Made by a program: the position numbers and the translations under genes
Assembly: GCA_023419535.1 (NCBI GenBank)
Contig: JAEZXX010000051.1
Location: 1-64,000 of the forward strand
DNA: 64,000 nucleotides
Reading direction: 5' to 3'
From: Pseudomonadota bacterium
GTDB lineage: Bacteria; Pseudomonadota; Alphaproteobacteria; Rhizobiales; Rhizobiaceae
The notes under the pieces: generated by a model
Databases searched by the model: none
Told to the model about the DNA's origin: nothing
The model's input: the letters and a program-made list of their open reading frames with translations, nothing else
In this document: positions 61,546-64,000 of the stretch, one piece after another
Position numbering within the stretch: position 1 is the stretch's first letter
Layout of the letters: each line of letters starts with the position of its first letter

Positions 61546-63105
61546 CTAGGGCTCGCGACCGCCTCCGGCGCCGTTCGAGACGAGGTCGGCGTCGAGCTGG
61601 GCGAGTTCGTCGGCGAAATGGGCCAGCATCAGATGCTTCAGGGGCTTGCCGTTCGCAGCGCTGGGCAGCGCGCTCGCAAGCACGATGCGGGACGGCCGCT
61701 TGTAGGGCGACAGGCGGGCGGCCGCGTGGCGAGCGATGTCCTCGATGCTCGCAGCGTCCTGGCGCGCGAGCTGAACGAAGGCGACGACCTCCTCGTTGCC
61801 GGCGACCACGCGCCCGACCACTGCCGAGAGCACCACGGCCGGATGTTCGTTCAACGCCGCCTCGACCTCGGGCGGATAGACGTTGAAGCCGGAGCGGATG
61901 ATCAGCTCCTTGGACCGCCCGACGATGTGGAGCCGGCCGCGTTCGTCGAACCGCCCGAGATCGCCGGTTCGCAGGAAGCCGCCGGCCGTGAAGGCGGCGC
62001 GCGTCGCCGCCTCGTTGCGGTAGTAGCCGCGCATCACGGCGGGCCCGCGCGTCAGCACCTCCCCGACCCCGCCTCCCCCGCCCGGCACGCCTTCGTCGAG
62101 CGTGATCTCCATGCCCGGCAGCGGCTCGCCGACGCTGACGTCCGGATCTCCTATCGGATTGGCGGAGATGCAGACGCCCGCCGTCGTCTCGGTCAGGCCG
62201 TAGCCGTTCTGCAGCGCGACGCCGTAGAAGCGTTCGCATTCCCGCTTCCAGATCGGATCGAGCGGCGCGGCGCCCGAGGAGAGGTAGCGCAGGCGCCCGT
62301 CCGCGATGCGCTCCATGCCCCGGCCGCGGACGAGGCTCATGAGGGCGGCATGCATCTGCGGAACGCCCGGAAAGACGTTCACGTCGCAGGAGGATAGCGC
62401 CTCGTAGAGGCGTTCGGCGGAAAAGCGCGGAACCAGCACGATCTCCGCGCCGCCCGTCAGTCCGCCGACGAGGAGCGAGGCGAGGCCGAAGACGTGGGTC
62501 AGCGGCAGGACGCCGTAGATCACGTCGCCGGGCGCGAGTTCCCGCAGGCGGCTCGACCGCTCGCCGGCGTAGAGGAGATTGGCGTGGGTCAGCATCACGC
62601 CCTTCGGCGTGCCGGTCGATCCGGTGGTGAAGAGGATAGCCGCGACGGCGGGATCCTGGAGGAGCGACAGGTCCGCCTCGGCCGAGGGCCGTGTCGCGAC
62701 GGCGATCCGTCCGAATCCGGTCGAACGCTCCTTCGCGCCCCTGGCCTTGCCGTGGGACTGCGCGTCCGGCGAGACTCCCGTGCAGAAGAGGACCGCGCGC
62801 GGATCGGCATGGGCAAGGCATCGCTCGATCTCGTTGCCGGCAAGCCGTGCGTTCAGGAGCGTGAAGGTCGCGCGCAGCCGGCTCGCGCCGAGGATCAGCG
62901 CGACCATCGAGAGCGCGTTCTCGCCGACGATCGCCACGCGGTCGCCCGGACCGACGCCGCCTTCGGCCAGGAGCGGCGCAGCTTCCCGGGACAGGGCGTC
63001 GAGATCGCCGTAGGTGACGCGCCGCCCGTCATGGTCGCGGATCGCCGGGCGGCCGGGCGCTTCGGCGGCAGCCCGCTCGACGATCTCGTGGAGTTGCGCG
63101 GTCAC
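61546..63105 (-). CDS. AMP-forming acyl-CoA synthetase (fatty-acid or aryl-acid CoA ligase)
   Basis: The 519-residue adenylate-forming enzyme has the P-loop motif FTTGSTGTPKGVMLTHANLL, VLPLTHVFGLAS, a substrate-pocket segment LSSGAAPLDPIW, the A5 motif NGYGLTETTAG, FLRTGDLGRFDERGRLHIVG and the C-terminal GFNVYPPEVEAALNEHP with the catalytic Lys in SAANGKPLKHLM. It activates a carboxylic acid to its CoA ester. A GTG start at 63105 overlaps the thioesterase stop (GTGA). It is third in the visible operon acyl-CoA dehydrogenase-PaaI-ligase; the acid cannot be read. Confidence 0.92.
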   Translation of the reverse strand: MTAQLHEIVERAAAEAPGRPAIRDHDGRRVTYGDLDALSREAAPLLAEGGVGPGDRVAIVGENALSMVALILGASRLRATFTLLNARLAGNEIERCLAHADPRAVLFCTGVSPDAQSHGKARGAKERSTGFGRIAVATRPSAEADLSLLQDPAVAAILFTTGSTGTPKGVMLTHANLLYAGERSSRLRELAPGDVIYGVLPLTHVFGLASLLVGGLTGGAEIVLVPRFSAERLYEALSSCDVNVFPGVPQMHAALMSLVRGRGMERIADGRLRYLSSGAAPLDPIWKRECERFYGVALQNGYGLTETTAGVCISANPIGDPDVSVGEPLPGMEITLDEGVPGGGGGVGEVLTRGPAVMRGYYRNEAATRAAFTAGGFLRTGDLGRFDERGRLHIVGRSKELIIRSGFNVYPPEVEAALNEHPAVVLSAVVGRVVAGNEEVVAFVQLARQDAASIEDIARHAAARLSPYKRPSRIVLASALPSAANGKPLKHLMLAHFADELAQLDADLVSNGAGGGREP

Positions 63106-63515
63106 GACGCGGGCTCCACGTGCGCCGGCTTGAAGACGCCGGAGCCGGTCGCGAGCAGCGTGCCGTCGTCGCTGCGAAGCTCGCTTTCCACGAAGAGCAG
63201 CGAGCGCCCTCCCCCGGCCACGCGACCGGTCGCGGTCACCCACCCGCTCCGGGCGGGCGCGACGAACTGCGTGGTGAAGGAGATGGTGACGAAGGGCAGA
63301 CGCCCGGTCTCGTCGCGCGAAAGGCTGGCCGTGGCGCCGGCCGCACTGTCGAGAAGGAGCGTGACGAGGCCGCCGTGCAGGGCGCCGTGGCGGTTGAGAT
63401 GACCCTCATGAATGTCGAGGCTCACCCGGGCGCGCCCGTCGCCCCGCCCCACGTCCACGACATAGCCGAGCGTGCGCTGGGCGCCCGTCTCGTTCAGGAT
63501 CAGCCCGTCGATCAT
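63102..63515 (-). CDS. PaaI-type hotdog thioesterase
   Basis: The 137-residue protein has the PaaI/YdiI hotdog motif HLNRHGALHGGLVTLLLDSA with the catalytic Asp in the helix, VTISFTTQFVAPARSG and AGGGRSLLFVESELRSDDG. It probably hydrolyses a blocked or excess CoA ester made in the same operon. ATG at 63515 overlaps the acyl-CoA dehydrogenase stop (ATGA). Confidence 0.88.
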   Translation of the reverse strand: MIDGLILNETGAQRTLGYVVDVGRGDGRARVSLDIHEGHLNRHGALHGGLVTLLLDSAAGATASLSRDETGRLPFVTISFTTQFVAPARSGWVTATGRVAGGGRSLLFVESELRSDDGTLLATGSGVFKPAHVEPAS

Positions 63516-64000
63516 GCGGCCTTCGCCTCCCAGAGCGGGCGGGACAGCTCCACGAAGCGCTGCAGGTGATGGTCGCTGTCGCCGAAGCGCGTCTCGCACT
63601 CGATCAGCCGGCGCACCAGATGTCCGAGCTCGTACTCCTCGGTCATGCCGATGCCGCCGTGGATCTGGATGGATTCCTCGGCGACGAGACGGGCGGTGCG
63701 CCCGACCAGCGTCTTCGCCGCGCTCGCCTGCCTGTCCCGGTCGGAGCCGTCGATCGAGCGGGACAGGTTGAAGACGGCCGAGCGAGACTGCTCGATTTCC
63801 ATCGCCATGTCCGCCATGCGGTGCTGCAGCGCCTGGAAGGCGCCGATCGGCTTGCCGAACTGCTTGCGGGTGCGCGAATAGTCGACCGTCAGAGCCATGG
63901 CGCGATCCATGAGGCCGAGCATCTCGGCGCAGAGGGCGAGGATCGCCCGCGCCTCGACGCGGCAGAGCGCTTCGGCCGCCGCCTCGCCTTCGAGAAGCAG
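63512..64000 (-). CDS. Acyl-CoA dehydrogenase, C-terminal part (runs off right edge)
   Basis: About 162 codons of the C-terminal helical domain are visible: DYSRTRKQFGKPIGAFQALQ with HRMADMAMEIEQSRSAV, AAKTLVGRTARLVAEESIQI, HGGIGMTEEYELGHLVRRL and a final SRPLWEAKAA. The FAD- and CoA-binding N-terminal domains lie beyond base 64000. It desaturates an acyl-CoA with FAD and heads the visible operon. The HGGIG motif is normal; the acyl chain preference depends on the missing part. Confidence 0.92.
   Translation of the reverse strand: MLLEGEAAAEALCRVEARAILALCAEMLGLMDRAMALTVDYSRTRKQFGKPIGAFQALQHRMADMAMEIEQSRSAVFNLSRSIDGSDRDRQASAAKTLVGRTARLVAEESIQIHGGIGMTEEYELGHLVRRLIECETRFGDSDHHLQRFVELSRPLWEAKAA

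Overview
The window is a GC-rich stretch (roughly 65% by eye) from an alphaproteobacterium, most likely Hyphomicrobiales (Rhizobium/Aurantimonas-like). This is inferred from gene content: a fused carnitine dehydrogenase/thioesterase, a fused LivM-LivG protein, trb-type conjugation relics, and many ABC/TRAP/TctABC uptake systems. There are no rRNA, tRNA or core housekeeping genes. The contents are catabolic cassettes, each with its own regulator, mixed with decayed mobile DNA, which looks like an accessory region: a plasmid, a chromid or a genomic island.

Layout. 1-4.3 kb is mobile-element debris: an IS3 end at the left edge, a frameshift-riddled 1.27 kb IS3 element, a traG tail with a broken ribbon-helix-helix gene, and an IS3 orfA relic. 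Between these lie a DUF1348 gene and an alpha/beta hydrolase. 4.4-8.7 kb holds an unusual multi-pass membrane permease-like protein fused to a hotdog thioesterase, facing a membrane GGDEF-EAL protein. 9.0-9.75 kb is an AT-rich gap and another IS3 relic. 9.96-15.6 kb is a carnitine catabolism locus: orphan caiX/choX binding protein, cdhR, cdhC, fused cdhA-cdhB and a secreted hydrolase. 15.7-25.1 kb is one long minus-strand operon (alcohol dehydrogenase, quinone oxidoreductase, ThDP enzyme, LivJ-H-MG-F, SDR) divergent from a GntR gene; its substrate is unknown. 26-29.4 kb is a GMC oxidoreductase plus shikimate-dehydrogenase-like pair divergent from a LysR gene. 29.4-30.3 kb contains IS110 and IS1182-type relics.

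30.3-36 kb is an unsaturated-uronide operon (GH105, kduI, kduD) divergent from a LacI gene; a deletion scar in it has fused a C-terminally truncated protein to an ABC ATPase that lacks Walker A. 36-42 kb has an alpha-hydroxyacid dehydrogenase relic, then tctABC and an IclR gene divergent from a D-2-hydroxyacid dehydrogenase and an RraA-like aldolase. 42.2-45.7 kb is an arsenic operon, arsR-arsC-arsH-arsB plus a broken MFS gene. 45.8-54.3 kb is a hexuronate locus, uxuA-uxuB-ldh, divergent from gntR-dctPQM-idonate dehydrogenase. 54.4-60.2 kb is an RpiR regulator with an Fbp/Afu-type ABC importer and a histidine phosphatase. 60.8-64 kb is a TetR gene and an acyl-CoA synthetase/thioesterase/acyl-CoA dehydrogenase operon that runs off the right edge.

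Together the kdu and uxu modules feed plant-type uronates toward 2-keto-3-deoxygluconate (no kdgK or kdgA is in the window). The carnitine, TctABC, Liv and TRAP modules suggest scavenging of plant or soil organic acids and osmolytes. Decay of transposases, conjugation genes, the uronide ABC transporter and the arsenic MFS gene shows repeated insertion and deletion.
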